From: Blastomussa wellsi
Lineage: Eukaryota > Cnidaria > Anthozoa > Scleractinia > Plerogyridae
Length of the DNA stretch: 64,000 bases
NCBI GenBank assembly: GCA_947652115.1
Contig: OX393564.1
Span: 2,464,870 to 2,528,869, forward strand
Direction: 5' to 3'
Shown here: one piece after another, positions 49,109 through 58,054 of the stretch
Layout: the number at the start of each line of letters is the position of its first letter
Position numbering within the stretch: position 1 is the first letter of the stretch
The notes under the pieces: generated by a model
Seen by the model: only the letters and a program-made list of their open reading frames with translations
Databases searched by the model: none
Told to the model about the DNA's origin: nothing
Program-made: the position numbers and the translations under genes

Positions 49109-51855
49109 CACTTTATTAACCAATTGAAACTTGTTACATAAAGCTAGTATCGTATCAAGAAATGGTCGTCTATTGTTCCGGCTCAACATCACAATTTAGC
49201 AAAAATGAATAGCCCTTTTGTTATTGGTAGCCCTGAGGGGCTGTCGGATGCCAAGCTAAAATCCTCGCAATTGTTCGGAAAATTTTCGGTACAACAATTA
49301 AGCTGCACTGGGAGAAGGGCAGCGTAATTTTTTTAATGATCCATTTCTATGGATAGTATACTTAAAAATTGAGGCACAAGGCTGCTAGGATTACCCTGGC
49401 GGTAGGGTAATCTGAATGCTCGCAAAATTTTAGTGCTTACTCGCTTGCTTGTGCTCGCATATTCTGTTTTAGTGCTCGCTTGCTCGGTTTTTAGGTGGTT
49501 AGTTCTTTTGCAAAGTGTTCTCTGCTCGTAAGGCTATTTTTTGTCAATGTTCACGCTCGCAAAGAATAACACGCTGCTCGCATGATCGCAAATTCTCGCA
49601 AGGACCATTCGATACCCTAGCTGCCTTGTAAATGCTCTGCTAAGGACAACTCGCTTACCCGGAACAACTGTATTTTGGCTCTAAGCAAAATATTGCCTAA
49701 ACAACAAAAAAATCAACTCATTGTAACCAAGAAAATATCGTTTCCATTCACTAGTTGACATTTTTTTCCTCTGGAGGAAATTTTTTTCCGAATAACAGCT
49801 TTTCGCAGCGAAATATTCGATCAAAATGTTGTCGCCGCCGTGACTATCTATTCGATAACATGATTTAAGTGAGCTTAGAATTGGGAAATCTGACTTTATT
49901 GAAACTGATGCATAAATAAAGCACAAATTGGTTTGGCAGTAGTTTATTATCCGTTGCGTGCTTTAATTACTATGTAAGCTAAAGCGTAACCGATGTAAGC
50001 TGTCCAGAAAGGTTACCCTTGCTGTAAATTTTGCTTGTAAATACGGGCTATCTTTGACCCTCTTGCAAGGGTTACCCAGGCAGTAAGCTGGGGGCGGATC
50101 TAGGGGGAGGGTGCAGGACGTGCGCACCCCCTCCTGAGAGGATCTGAGGCTTTCTAATAAAGATAGTATTCTACTTACGTCACCCATCAGTTACATCATT
50201 CCTTAGTGGTGCACTCCCTCCAGAGAAAAATCCTGTATCCTGGTTGGGTTATCCCACCTCCTTGTTATAATCAGGGCCTAACAAAACTTTGGTTAGCCTG
50301 TATTTCCTTACCTGCGGTTATAGCTTTCATCGCGGTTTGCTTCCGGTGTTTGCTTGCCGGTAGCTCTCACTCCAGTTTGCTTGCGGGTAGCTTTCACTCC
50401 AGTTTGCTTGCGGGTAGCTTTCACTCCAGTCTGCGGCTTGCGGTTAGCTTTCACTCCAGTTTGCTTGCGGTTGGCTTTTATTTGTTGGTGAGAGAAGTAC
50501 TCTATATACATTTACAGGAGCCTGTAAATGTACAGAGTATTTATAATCGTAACGAGGTATATGGGATCAGGGATGAACAGACTTAAAAGGGGTGGGATCA
50601 GGGATCACAGTGTTTTGAAAATCTGTAAATACAATACTTGTATGTTTTTACTTAACTATATAAATTATTCCTTTCTCTAAACGGCACGACTAGCCAACAA
50701 AATGAAAAATTCTTCCCAAGCTATAACCAAATGCATGTTCAATGATGTACATGTTATGTATACGTGCAGTACAAAATACGTACAGTGCAAAACACATGAA
50801 CAGATCTAGACACCCAACCCTTTTTATTAATACCCCGATATATTCAAAAATGGAAATGTCAAAAGCTATAATTAAGAATATTACAAGATTATTTTCAGCC
50901 TAAAATTGGCAAAAAATAAGAATATTCAGCCTGGGCCGAAATAAAAAAATATTCTTATAAAAAAAGGGTGTATTTTGTCACACCCGTTTTCACACCGTAC
51001 GGATTACTGATCAGAAATTTTCTTAACAAAATGTTTAACTTAAAAATTATTTTTGCTTCCCAGCCGAGTCCAAATGTGAAAACTTCGTGCCGAAGCTTTG
51101 GCCAAGAAAAAAAAAGGCGACATCTTGGTGTTGGTTCCAGATTGCAGGGCAGATGGAAGTTTCAATCCCGTGCAATGTGATCACAGGTTCTCTGTGAATT
51201 TCGCCATCTGCTGGTGTGTGAATAAAAATGGCGAGAAAATACCGGGTACAGAGGTTACAGTGGGATTTGGACAATGCAAGCCGCCAAAATGTAACGACAA
51301 TCCCGACAAGCGACACCGTTTCGGGAAGCTGGTAAGCCGCTTATGCATTTGTGAAAGGGGGCGGGGTGGAGGCGGGGCGGAGGCGGGGACGGGGACGGGG
51401 ACGGGGACGAGGACAGGGGCGAGTAGAGAGTCGGTAGGGGAGGGTCGGGGGGTCCGAACCCCCTTTCCTAACCGATTTTTATACTACTTGTTTGACGTTG
51501 AAATTCTCGCATGAGTCGCATCGACAGGATCGCCTTCTGAGTCAAAGTTTGGACCTCCCCCATTTCCCTCCCTCCCTCATAAAAAATTCCTGGATCCGTC
51601 CCTGAACCTGATGTATCAAGTCGCTTAGGAGGTAATATCTGGGCGGAGGCATGAGAAATAACAAGCAAATGATACCCGTCAGAGTTTGCTTTCGACAACC
51701 ACAAAATGACAACCACAAATCATTCGTAAAACTTTTGTCACTGATAGCTGTTGCCATCGTTAGTCTTTTTCGCTTGAGTTTATAGCATGGTTAGTAGAGG
51801 GAAGTGCTTATGAAGCTAGACAAAAAGGTCATTTCTGTTATTTTTGCAGGTTTAA
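41060..51855 (+). CDS. Secreted protein with two thyroglobulin type-1 domains, frameshifted in exon 4
   Basis: Thyroglobulin type-1 domains are small disulfide modules. Some inhibit cysteine or aspartic proteases, as in sea-anemone equistatin. Proposed exons: 41060-41128, 42216-42306, 48772-48984, 51064-51331, 51850-51855. Exon 1 encodes a classic signal peptide ([19 protein letters not shown]). Exon 2 is inferred from splice sites and phase, and gives a basic linker. Exon 3 is one complete domain with [25 protein letters not shown], the hallmark CWCVDENGN and PRC. Exon 4 is a second domain ([30 protein letters not shown]). Near 51090 its start (KCENFV) and the remainder are in different frames: one base is missing relative to the domain pattern, which causes an early stop. 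Either an assembly error or a pseudogenising lesion would explain this. Exon 5 would add one residue and stop. Intron 2 carries a complete retrotransposon. A polyadenylation signal lies at 52040-52045. Confidence 0.7.
42654..42819 (+). repeat. Split direct repeat A1
   Basis: Begins tagtattttcctgcgtttga and ends gttcgtgttttg. It matches A2 at 46351-46516 over all 166 positions except a/g in ggcaggtg versus ggcgggtg. The gag ATG starts 4 bp after its end, so A1 probably supplies the promoter. Confidence 0.9.
42823..43545 (+). CDS. Gag-like protein of the DIRS-order element
   Basis: 240 residues from the ATG at 42823 (a TTG six bases upstream is ignored). The N-terminal half is helical and charged, probably coiled coil ([17 protein letters not shown]..). 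A Ser/Arg-rich linker follows, and near the C-terminus there is a zinc knuckle of pattern CX2CX4HX4C ([14 protein letters not shown]), typical of nucleocapsid-like RNA binding. It overlaps the RT frame by about 320 nt in a different frame (+1), so RT expression probably needs a frameshift or internal start. Confidence 0.85.
   Translation: MEKAELIEILAKSQEKILSCVDSKLQDLKRSISEDQEDCVRSVVKKVKEDQSISWKKVGNEKQFKFNDSLETKLDSAIAAIDKKKLDKARQELQEGKKLLAERQKLIKLADRSECGWATVSAYLADDLADTPDDERRISKAEKSAKKAWDAKKEKSRSRSTGFKSNYSAPSNDYLHLRSSTDSSLQSFQKPFQFRQANFIPGVFRRRNQAGVCFACGLEGHWRRSCPNVRSFTRSDKFSK
43223..45562 (+). CDS. Reverse transcriptase / RNase H polyprotein of the DIRS-order element
   Basis: The frame is 779 residues from the ATG at 43223. 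Recognisable homology begins only around residue 80, where the frame leaves the gag overlap, so the true N-terminus is unsure. RT motifs are visible: [22 protein letters not shown] (about 202-223), [28 protein letters not shown] (289-303) and the catalytic FLDD (321-324). RNase H follows with SDAS (Asp485), LREI (Glu521), FTDNQ (Asp546) and ADYLSR (Asp595). The tail ([42 protein letters not shown]) is characteristic of DIRS/Ngaro RTs. There is no internal stop. Confidence 0.9.
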   Translation: MSGVFPRLKNPLRRLGTPRKRNRGPDLRGLSPITLLPVMIICICVPLLTVLCSPFRSPFSFGRPTLSQGFSEEEIKPEFALRVDWKDTGEEAAPTSGPSHDQISLASDAFEFESSSESTLFNVGSLKSHVDFWSNSVQASDFIISTIVDGYRIPFFDLPASYAIPNRSSAFKFKDFVNEAISELIERGCVMEVDIPPVFINPLHVVQQSSGKCRLILDLSYLNKFVWKQSVRYEDVRTVFDLFHSGYFFFTFDLKSGYHHVEIFPDHRQYLGFSWRFDFGVKYFVFSVLPFGLSSAPYIFTKLVRALVGYWRGLGRRVVMFLDDGIGGAPDFIACQEVSRLCRVDLEKAGFFVNDQKSVWIPAQVGVWLGFCLDFSRCLISMPSAKIMKLKESISRILSQRFVTAKELASVAGQLISMFLAIGNTARLMSRSMYSQISEQVSWFCPFTLHDSVKSELVFWLSNLDQHNGRPIWFKSSTVRIAYSDASDTGYGGYIVELGPQVAAQGVWSSDMANQSSTLREILAVRKVLESFAAKLAGLCVKWFTDNQNVARIIDIGSPKLHLQEEARRIFHICVSHGISIEPEWVPRASNEQADYLSRIVDPDDWSVSLPIFQLLNSRWGPHTVDRFADEHNCLLPRFDSRFWNPLCEAMDTFTRSWEFENNWLCPPPHLVVRALRHMRSCCAEGTLITPLWRSAPFWPLLTSDGLHFASFVVDWMDLPPLKSTFCPGRHSHGFFGREDLHFRVLAVRINFRSARFFNAGFCTSDLGSCAKCGSVRVW
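45630..46015. repeat. About 27 bp minisatellite, roughly 14 units
   Basis: Head-to-tail units of the form ggccagtgggtggctgttga + ttaataa, with units decaying toward the right end. It lies inside the retrotransposon between the RT stop and B1, non-coding in all frames I read. Confidence 0.9.
46261..46516 (+). repeat. Internal repeat junction B1-A2
   Basis: B1 (46261-46350, begins gctggtctcgaagcgagcag) is followed without spacer by A2 (46351-46516). This is the region thought to template the circular intermediate in split-direct-repeat elements. A2 probably also acts as promoter for the recombinase ORF that starts 84 bp later. Confidence 0.85.
46600..47586 (+). CDS. Tyrosine recombinase of the DIRS-order element
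   Basis: 328 residues from the ATG at 46600; the frame is open upstream through A2 but only with unrelated hydrophobic sequence. It integrates the element by strand exchange. The N-terminal SAM-like core-binding part ([20 protein letters not shown]) is followed by the catalytic domain with Arg165 (LRFDEL), His276 and Arg279 (HSLRSG), His299 (RHGRW) and nucleophile Tyr311. All five active-site positions are present, so the enzyme looks functional. The 16 bases before the ATG (tttttgtag-like) resemble a splice acceptor. Confidence 0.9.
   Translation: MWSNLQAAVPRDDFELRLLADSLPDVALAGRAPSTATKYSATYARWKRWARDQGLPAFPASPYHFALYLRHLMAEARTAAPIESAIHAIAWVHHLAGERSPSEHPLVKDVLAGAQRLLAHHTCKKEPITVAQLEQLVNSKALSMASLYDIRSVLICLLAFAAFLRFDELAKLVRSDVEIDSEKLQLFIESSKTDKYRDGAWVVVAVTGKVTCPVNMMNRYLDKAQLSHDSPLFCQLTRTKYGYKARARGLSYTRLRELVIEVFRGIVPDLARFGTHSLRSGGATAAANAGVPDRLFLRHGRWSSASAKDGYVKDSLASRLSVSKALGI
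47786..47875 (+). repeat. Split direct repeat B2
   Basis: 90 bp copy of B1, gctggtctcgaagcgagcag through gatttagaggagag, forming the right end of the element. Host sequence resumes with caagttaaat. Confidence 0.9.
49044..49107. repeat. (TAA)n microsatellite
   Basis: About twenty ATA/TAA units immediately downstream of the first thyroglobulin-domain exon. Confidence 0.95.
50311..50480. repeat. 27 bp minisatellite
   Basis: About five to six units resembling tttgcttgcgggtagctttc + actccag, in the intron between the two thyroglobulin-domain exons. Confidence 0.85.
51361..51420. repeat. (GGGGAC)n simple repeat
   Basis: GC-rich run ggggacggggacggggacg, 30 bp after exon 4 of the thyroglobulin-domain gene. 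Confidence 0.85.
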
Positions 51856-53648
51856 TTCCGAAACACCCAAGGAGGAAGGAAAACGTAGACACCAGCTTAT
51901 GTCATTGGATTTTGGGTGTTGGTTTAACTTAGGATAACGTAACACAATGTAACGTAACGTAAAGTAACATAATTAAAATAATATTCATGACGTCAAGTAA
52001 TTGCAAGAACTGACTTACGTAAAGCCGGAATTGATCTCCAATAAAAGGCAAGAGAAAAACGCTGGTAATTTTTGGTGCTGTGCGAAAGGTCAATTGCATT
52101 CTTACACATCCGCTCATACCCTGTTTCCCAACATCATCGCAGCAACATCCACTCCTTCAACCCAAGCTTTTGGCAGGGTCCAGTTGCTCAAAGGCTGGAT
52201 AACGCTATCCAACGGATAAATCACTATCCAGTGGGCAAAAGCACTACGCTATCCAATACACTTATGTCCAGGATTGAACGCAATCAGCACGTAAAACGAT
52301 TTTAGTAATTTTTGCGGCCAGGTCTCGATTCCTTGCTGCTGACCAAACGAATCGCGGCCTCTGGGGACGAGAATGATATTGACTTTGAGTTCATTGTCTA
52401 GCCTGCGTCGCAGTGAGCCTAAATCACCAAAGATTATTACCTCGTTTGAGGAAAAGACCGACTCTCGAAAGTTCCGTTAGAGATTGATTTTGATTGGTTT
52501 TGAAGACATTGTAAATGGACGGAAGAAAAGTATAATGGAGTTCTTGAAAGCTAGCGATGGTTATTCTCAACCAGAGTCGCTCAGCTGGCTGGGCCTGCGC
52601 ACAAGGAACAACTGGCTCTCTGGACACATGATTTGATTGGCTAAGATCTAACAAGGGAAGTACAATCAAATCGACCCTTTTAAACTTGCTTACGACAAAG
52701 GGATGTGATTGGTCTCCCTTTGTTAGATTCTAGCCAATGAAATCATGCGTCCCCAGAGCCACTTGTTCCTAGTGCACAGACCCAGCCGGCTAAGATCGAC
52801 AAGCGGCTCTGGAGATGAGAATGAGCCATGGGCGTGGGCAGCGCAACTGGAAGTCCGTTATTTTCGGACTTCAAATTCCTTTCCAGGGTCGCTCGTTTCC
52901 CGATCGAGGGTGCGATTTCCCTCGACATGGTAAAGATTTTTATTCCAAACAACAAACAATAGCAATTATTTTTCAACTTCCCCTGTTAACCATAATGGAA
53001 CAAAATTAACCGTTAGCCGTAAAAAAGCAAAAAACTTAACCGTTAACCGTAAACTCCTCTTTGGTTTGGTATTTTATAATTGACGACGTCACGTAAAAAC
53101 TCTAAACTGTCGTAATGACAAAAACAAGCTGCCGATTCCCTCGAACGCTGGGCACAAGGGAGTGCTTTCCCTCGACATGCTAAAGTTTGTTATTCTAAAA
53201 TATTCTCCAGAATAACGATTAGGCAAATGTTGGTTGTTTATTGTGTTATTACTGATACTACACGTAGATAATTCGTAGGTGAATATAAATTACTATTCAG
53301 TTGTTTAAGTGTTTAAAAACATCTGTGTAATGAGCAGATGCACCACCGCTGGTTGATAGTCAAAACATTATTCCCGAACGAACTTCAAAACTAAATTATT
53401 AAAAGAGTGAAATACCCCAGTAAAAAGGTAAGATTACTTCGGTCAATGTTTTGCTGTATAAATGATTAATAAGAAATTCGCCAGGATTTGCTTCTGAAAA
53501 AAATAGAAATAAATGTGCTATAATTTCGTCTTTTCGTATATCAAGACGTTGTCTTGGTATCCGGATATTTTTTTAAAAATGCGGCGGTGCAATAAAGGGT
53601 AGATGAAATTAGCCGCGTTATTGCTTTTTGACACATCGGCAAACGAAC
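51856..53648. other. Intergenic region between thyroglobulin-domain gene and CDPS array
   Basis: It contains the upstream gene's polyadenylation signal (52040-52045), half of a foldback element (52177-52262, gctggataacgctatccaac / cactatccagtgggcaaa), the MITE at 52570-52800, and the beginning of the first 2.2 kb array unit (from about 52964). No separate gene is visible. Confidence 0.5.
52570..52800. repeat. Foldback MITE (family of 12910-13135)
   Basis: The left arm gctggctgggcctgcgcaca / aaggaacaactggctct pairs with the right arm agagccacttgttcctagtg / acccagccggc. Inner arms gattggctaagatctaaca and tgttagattctagccaat also pair. Confidence 0.65.
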
Positions 53649-53801
53649 ATGGAGCTTTCCCCACGTTATCTGAAAGGCGAGAAATTTGTCCAAAACGGAC
53701 GTCCTTTAATTCTAGGTATAAGCCCTAACAATCCGTTCTATTACAAGCTGGATTCCCTCGAACGGCTGTTTAATTTTGCTGCAAGAGCGAATTCAGATAA
53801 G
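53649..53801 (+). CDS. CDPS first exon, copy 1 (catalytic-serine exon)
   Basis: 51 codons from an ATG preceded by aaacgaac, ending at an AAG|gttagt donor. It encodes the CDPS N-terminus with LILGISPNNPFYY: Ser25 corresponds to the nucleophile Ser37 of the bacterial enzyme AlbC and Asn28 to its Asn40. The copy is intact. With a single second exon at 62901, it could be an alternative first exon (spliced over 9.1 kb) or part of a truncated paralogue. A TATAAAT at 53457-53463, about 190 bp upstream, is a possible but weak promoter element. Confidence 0.7.
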
Positions 53802-54284
53802 GTTAGTATAACGGCCTACCTATAACTTATTTACTGATATTTATAAATCCGGTACCCTCGAAAATTGTACTCTTTGTAATCCAAATTGCACAAAACACTT
53901 ATCTTTTACTTTTTTATGTTATCAGTAAAATCCAAGGGACTTTGCAACCAAATGTACAGATAGATAGCTGAGATAAAATGAAAGATTCTATTGGGGTAGG
54001 AGTACATAATTCCAAGGAGAGAATTTATATTCGATCATGGTTCATCAAATTGTTATATCACCATTCTGGTAAAATTGTGAATATTTTAGTCACTGTTCTC
54101 TATTTTTAGTTGAAACTTCTTTGCTTTCACCATTTTTGACATGTTTCTTTCGATTTATAATATAGATAGGACTCTGCGCGCGCTCTGAGTGGTCAAAAAT
54201 CCATGTTTTATCAGAGTATAAAACATAGAAAAATCGTGTTTTATTGTTTTTCGTCAGCTTTACTCTAGTGAAAATTCGTAAGGG

Positions 54285-54455
54285 ATGGCGGCGAACATTT
54301 TCTATAAAGAAATTCCGGACAAAATTCTGACTCACGCTGCCGAGATTGTCGAAGAAGCTTCTAAGTTCGAGATGAAAGTAGAAGAAGCGAAATTAAATTG
54401 CTTCAGTTTATGGATCGTACCGGCGTGTTTTGGTGTTTTTACTCGCGGCGTATAA
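54285..54455 (+). other. 56-codon open frame in each array unit
   Basis: Begins MAANIFYKEIPDKILTHAAE and ends with a hydrophobic C-terminus (LWIVPACFGVF). It is repeated at 56488-56658 and 58691-58861. I do not recognise it. Its position next to a hairpin suggests it may belong to a mobile element rather than to the CDPS gene. Whether it is translated is unknown. Confidence 0.3.
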
Positions 54456-54477
54456 ACTCGATATCATAAAGCATATG

Positions 54478-54644
54478 AAGAAGCCTAAGCCATGTAGTAT
54501 ACTGTCATAAAACACTCCGGACATTTGAGAACACTCGAGAAATGTAGAAAACACTCGCCTGCGGCTCGTGTTTTCTACATTTCCCTGGTCTTTTCAACTG
54601 CCCGTCGTGTTTTATGACAGTATAATACATGGCTTAGGCTTCTT
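54478..54644. repeat. 167 bp hairpin, unit 1 (also in units 2 and 3)
   Basis: Outer arms aagaagcctaagccatgtag / tacatggcttaggcttctt and nested inner arms gaaatgtagaaaacac / gtgttttctacatttcc form a double palindrome. Identical copies are at 56681-56847 and 58884-59050. The structure is typical of a foldback MITE. Confidence 0.85.
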
Positions 54645-55851
54645 TATTTGTTAATTAAAGATAATAAAGCAAGTCTTATAGAAGGCACAGGCCGCGGGAT
54701 GGCCGCGGTGCAAACAAAGACTAGGATTTCTATCAGAGAACAATTATTGTGTTAAACAATAAAAATGCAAGCAAGGAATACATTTATTAGGATTGTTTAT
54801 TCTTGTGTAAAGACTAAGGGGAAATAGTCTTTTTCGATATCAGAGGTATTAAAATGTTTAGTTATATGCGGATTAGAATAAAATAATAAAGAGAGTAGTT
54901 GTAGATTACATTGCTGACTCGCAGCTCACTCGTTAGACGTAAACCTAATGATGTCTTTTCCTCTGTGTTGTTCTATGTACACAGTTGTCGGATTTCCCGG
55001 AAACTGATCTTCAGCTATTTTCGCTACACTAAGTTATCTCACGTTAGATCCTACCTTATACTTTGACTACCTCAATTATATATCTCTCATAACAGTTGTA
55101 TCTCGGTAGGATTTAGGTTCACTCGTATTCCTTGAGCATCATTGCATTCTACATAATTCCAGCTGATCATGGTTGTCTTGGTTATTGCCCACGGGGGTCA
55201 GTCGTAAGAATTATTTTTCAACTTCCCCTGTTAACCATAATGGAACTAACCGTAAACTCCTCTTTGGTTTGGTATTTTATAATTGACGACGTCACGTGAA
55301 AACTCTAAACTGTCGTAATGACAAAAACAAGCTGCCGATTCCCTCGAACGCTGGGCACAAGGGAGTGCTTTCCCTCGACATGCTAAAGTTTGTTATTCTA
55401 AAATATTCTCCAGAATAACGATTAGGCAAATGTTGGTTGTTTATTGTGTTATTACTGATACTACACGTAGATAATTCGTAGGTGAATATAAATTACTATT
55501 CAGTTGTTTAAGTGTTTAAAAACATCTGTGTAATGAGCAGATGCACCACCGCTGGTTGATAGTCAAAACATTATTCCCGAACGAACTTCAAAACTAAATT
55601 ATTAAAAGAGTGAAACACCCCAGTAAAAAGGTAAGATTACTTCGGTCAATGTTTTGCTGTATAAATGATTAATAAGAAATTCGCCAGGATTTGCTTCTGA
55701 AAAAAATAGAAATAAATGTGCTATAATTTCGTCTTTTCGTATATCAAGACGTTGTCTTGGTATCCGGATATTTTTTTAAAAATGCGGCGGTGCAATAAAG
55801 GGTAGATGAAATTAGCCGCGTTATTGCTTTTTGACACATCGGCAAACGAAC

Positions 55852-56004
55852 ATGGAGCTTTCCCCACGTTATCTGAAAGGCGAGAAATTTGTCCAAAACG
55901 GACGTCCTTTAATTCTAGGTATAAGCCCTAACAATCCGTTCTATTACAAGCTGGATTCCCTCGAACGGCTGTTTAATTTTGCTGCAAGAGCGAATTCAGA
56001 TAAG
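55852..56004 (+). CDS. CDPS first exon, copy 2 (catalytic-serine exon)
   Basis: Coding sequence appears identical to copy 1, with the same ATG context and gttagt donor, 2203 bp further on. As with copy 1, its only visible splice partner in the window is the exon at 62901. Confidence 0.7.
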
Positions 56005-58054
56005 GTTAGTATAACGGCCTACCTATAACTTATTTACTGATATTTATAAATCCGGTACCCTCGAAAATTGTACTCTTTGTAATCCAAATTGCACAAAACA
56101 CTTATCTTTTACTTTTTTATGTTATCAGTAAAATCCAAGGGACTTTGCAACCAAATGTACAGATAGATAGCTGAGATAAAATGAAAGATTCTATTGGGGT
56201 AGGAGTACATAATTCCAAGGAGAGAATTTATATTCGATCATGGTTCATCAAATTGTTATATCACCATTCTGGTAAAATTGTGAATATTTTAGTCACTGTT
56301 CTCTATTTTTAGTTGAAACTTCTTTGCTTTCACCATTTTTGACATGTTTCTTTCGATTTATAATATAGATAGGACTCTGCGCGCGCTCTGAGTGGTCAAA
56401 AATCCATGTTTTATCAGAGTATAAAACATAGAAAAATCGTGTTTTATTGTTTTTCGTCAGCTTTACTCTAGTGAAAATTCGTAAGGGATGGCGGCGAACA
56501 TTTTCTATAAAGAAATTCCGGACAAAATTCTGACTCACGCTGCCGAGATTGTCGAAGAAGCTTCTAAGTTCGAGATGAAAGTAGAAGAAGCGAAATTAAA
56601 TTGCTTCAGTTTATGGATCGTACCGGCGTGTTTTGGTGTTTTTACTCGCGGCGTATAAACTCGATATCATAAAGCATATGAAGAAGCCTAAGCCATGTAG
56701 TATACTGTCATAAAACACTCCGGACATTTGAGAACACTCGAGAAATGTAGAAAACACTCGCCTGCGGCTCGTGTTTTCTACATTTCCCTGGTCTTTTCAA
56801 CTGCCCGTCGTGTTTTATGACAGTATAATACATGGCTTAGGCTTCTTTATTTGTTAATTAAAGATAATAAAGCAAGTCTTATAGAAGGCACAGGCCGCGG
56901 GATGGCCGCGGTGCAAACAAAGACTAGGATTTCTATCAGAGAACAATTATTGTGTTAAACAATAAAAATGCAAGCAAGGAATACATTTATTAGGATTGTT
57001 TATTCTTGTGTAAAGACTAAGGGGAAATAGTCTTTTTCGATATCAGAGGTATTAAAATGTTTAGTTATATGCGGATTAGAATAAAATAATAAAGAGAGTA
57101 GTTGTAGATTACATTGCTGACTCGCAGCTCACTCGTTAGACGTAAACCTAATGATGTCTTTTCCTCTGTGTTGTTCTATGTACACAGTTGTCGGATTTCC
57201 CGGAAACTGATCTTCAGCTATTTTCGCTACACTAAGTTATCTCACGTTAGATCCTACCTTATACTTTGACTACCTCAATTATATATCTCTCATAACAGTT
57301 GTATCTCGGTAGGATTTAGGTTCACTCGTATTCCTTGAGCATCATTGCATTCTACATAATTCCAGCTGATCATGGTTGTCTTGGTTATTGCCCACGGGGG
57401 TCAGTCGTAAGAATTATTTTTCAACTTCCCCTGTTAACCATAATGGAACTAACCGTAAACTCCTCTTTGGTTTGGTATTTTATAATTGACGACGTCACGT
57501 GAAAACTCTAAACTGTCGTAATGACAAAAACAAGCTGCCGATTCCCTCGAACGCTGGGCACAAGGGAGTGCTTTCCCTCGACATGCTAAAGTTTGTTATT
57601 CTAAAATATTCTCCAGAATAACGATTAGGCAAATGTTGGTTGTTTATTGTGTTATTACTGATACTACACGTAGATAATTCGTAGGTGAATATAAATTACT
57701 ATTCAGTTGTTTAAGTGTTTAAAAACATCTGTGTAATGAGCAGATGCACCACCGCTGGTTGATAGTCAAAACATTATTCCCGAACGAACTTCAAAACTAA
57801 ATTATTAAAAGAGTGAAATACCCCAGTAAAAAGGTAAGATTACTTCGGTCAATGTTTTGCTGTATAAATGATTAATAAGAAATTCGCCAGGATTTGCTTC
57901 TGAAAAAAATAGAAATAAATGTGCTATAATTTCGTCTTTTCGTATATCAAGACGTTGTCTTGGTATCCGGATATTTTTTTAAAAATGCGGCGGTGCAATA
58001 AAGGGTAGATGAAATTAGCCGCGTTATTGCTTTTTGACACATTGGCAAACGAAC

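Noticed and set aside
54090..54335. Minus-strand open frame repeated in each array unit
   Set aside because: No ATG-supported family resemblance; it overlaps the opposite-strand short ORF and upstream repeat sequence. Repetition alone is explained by the tandem units.
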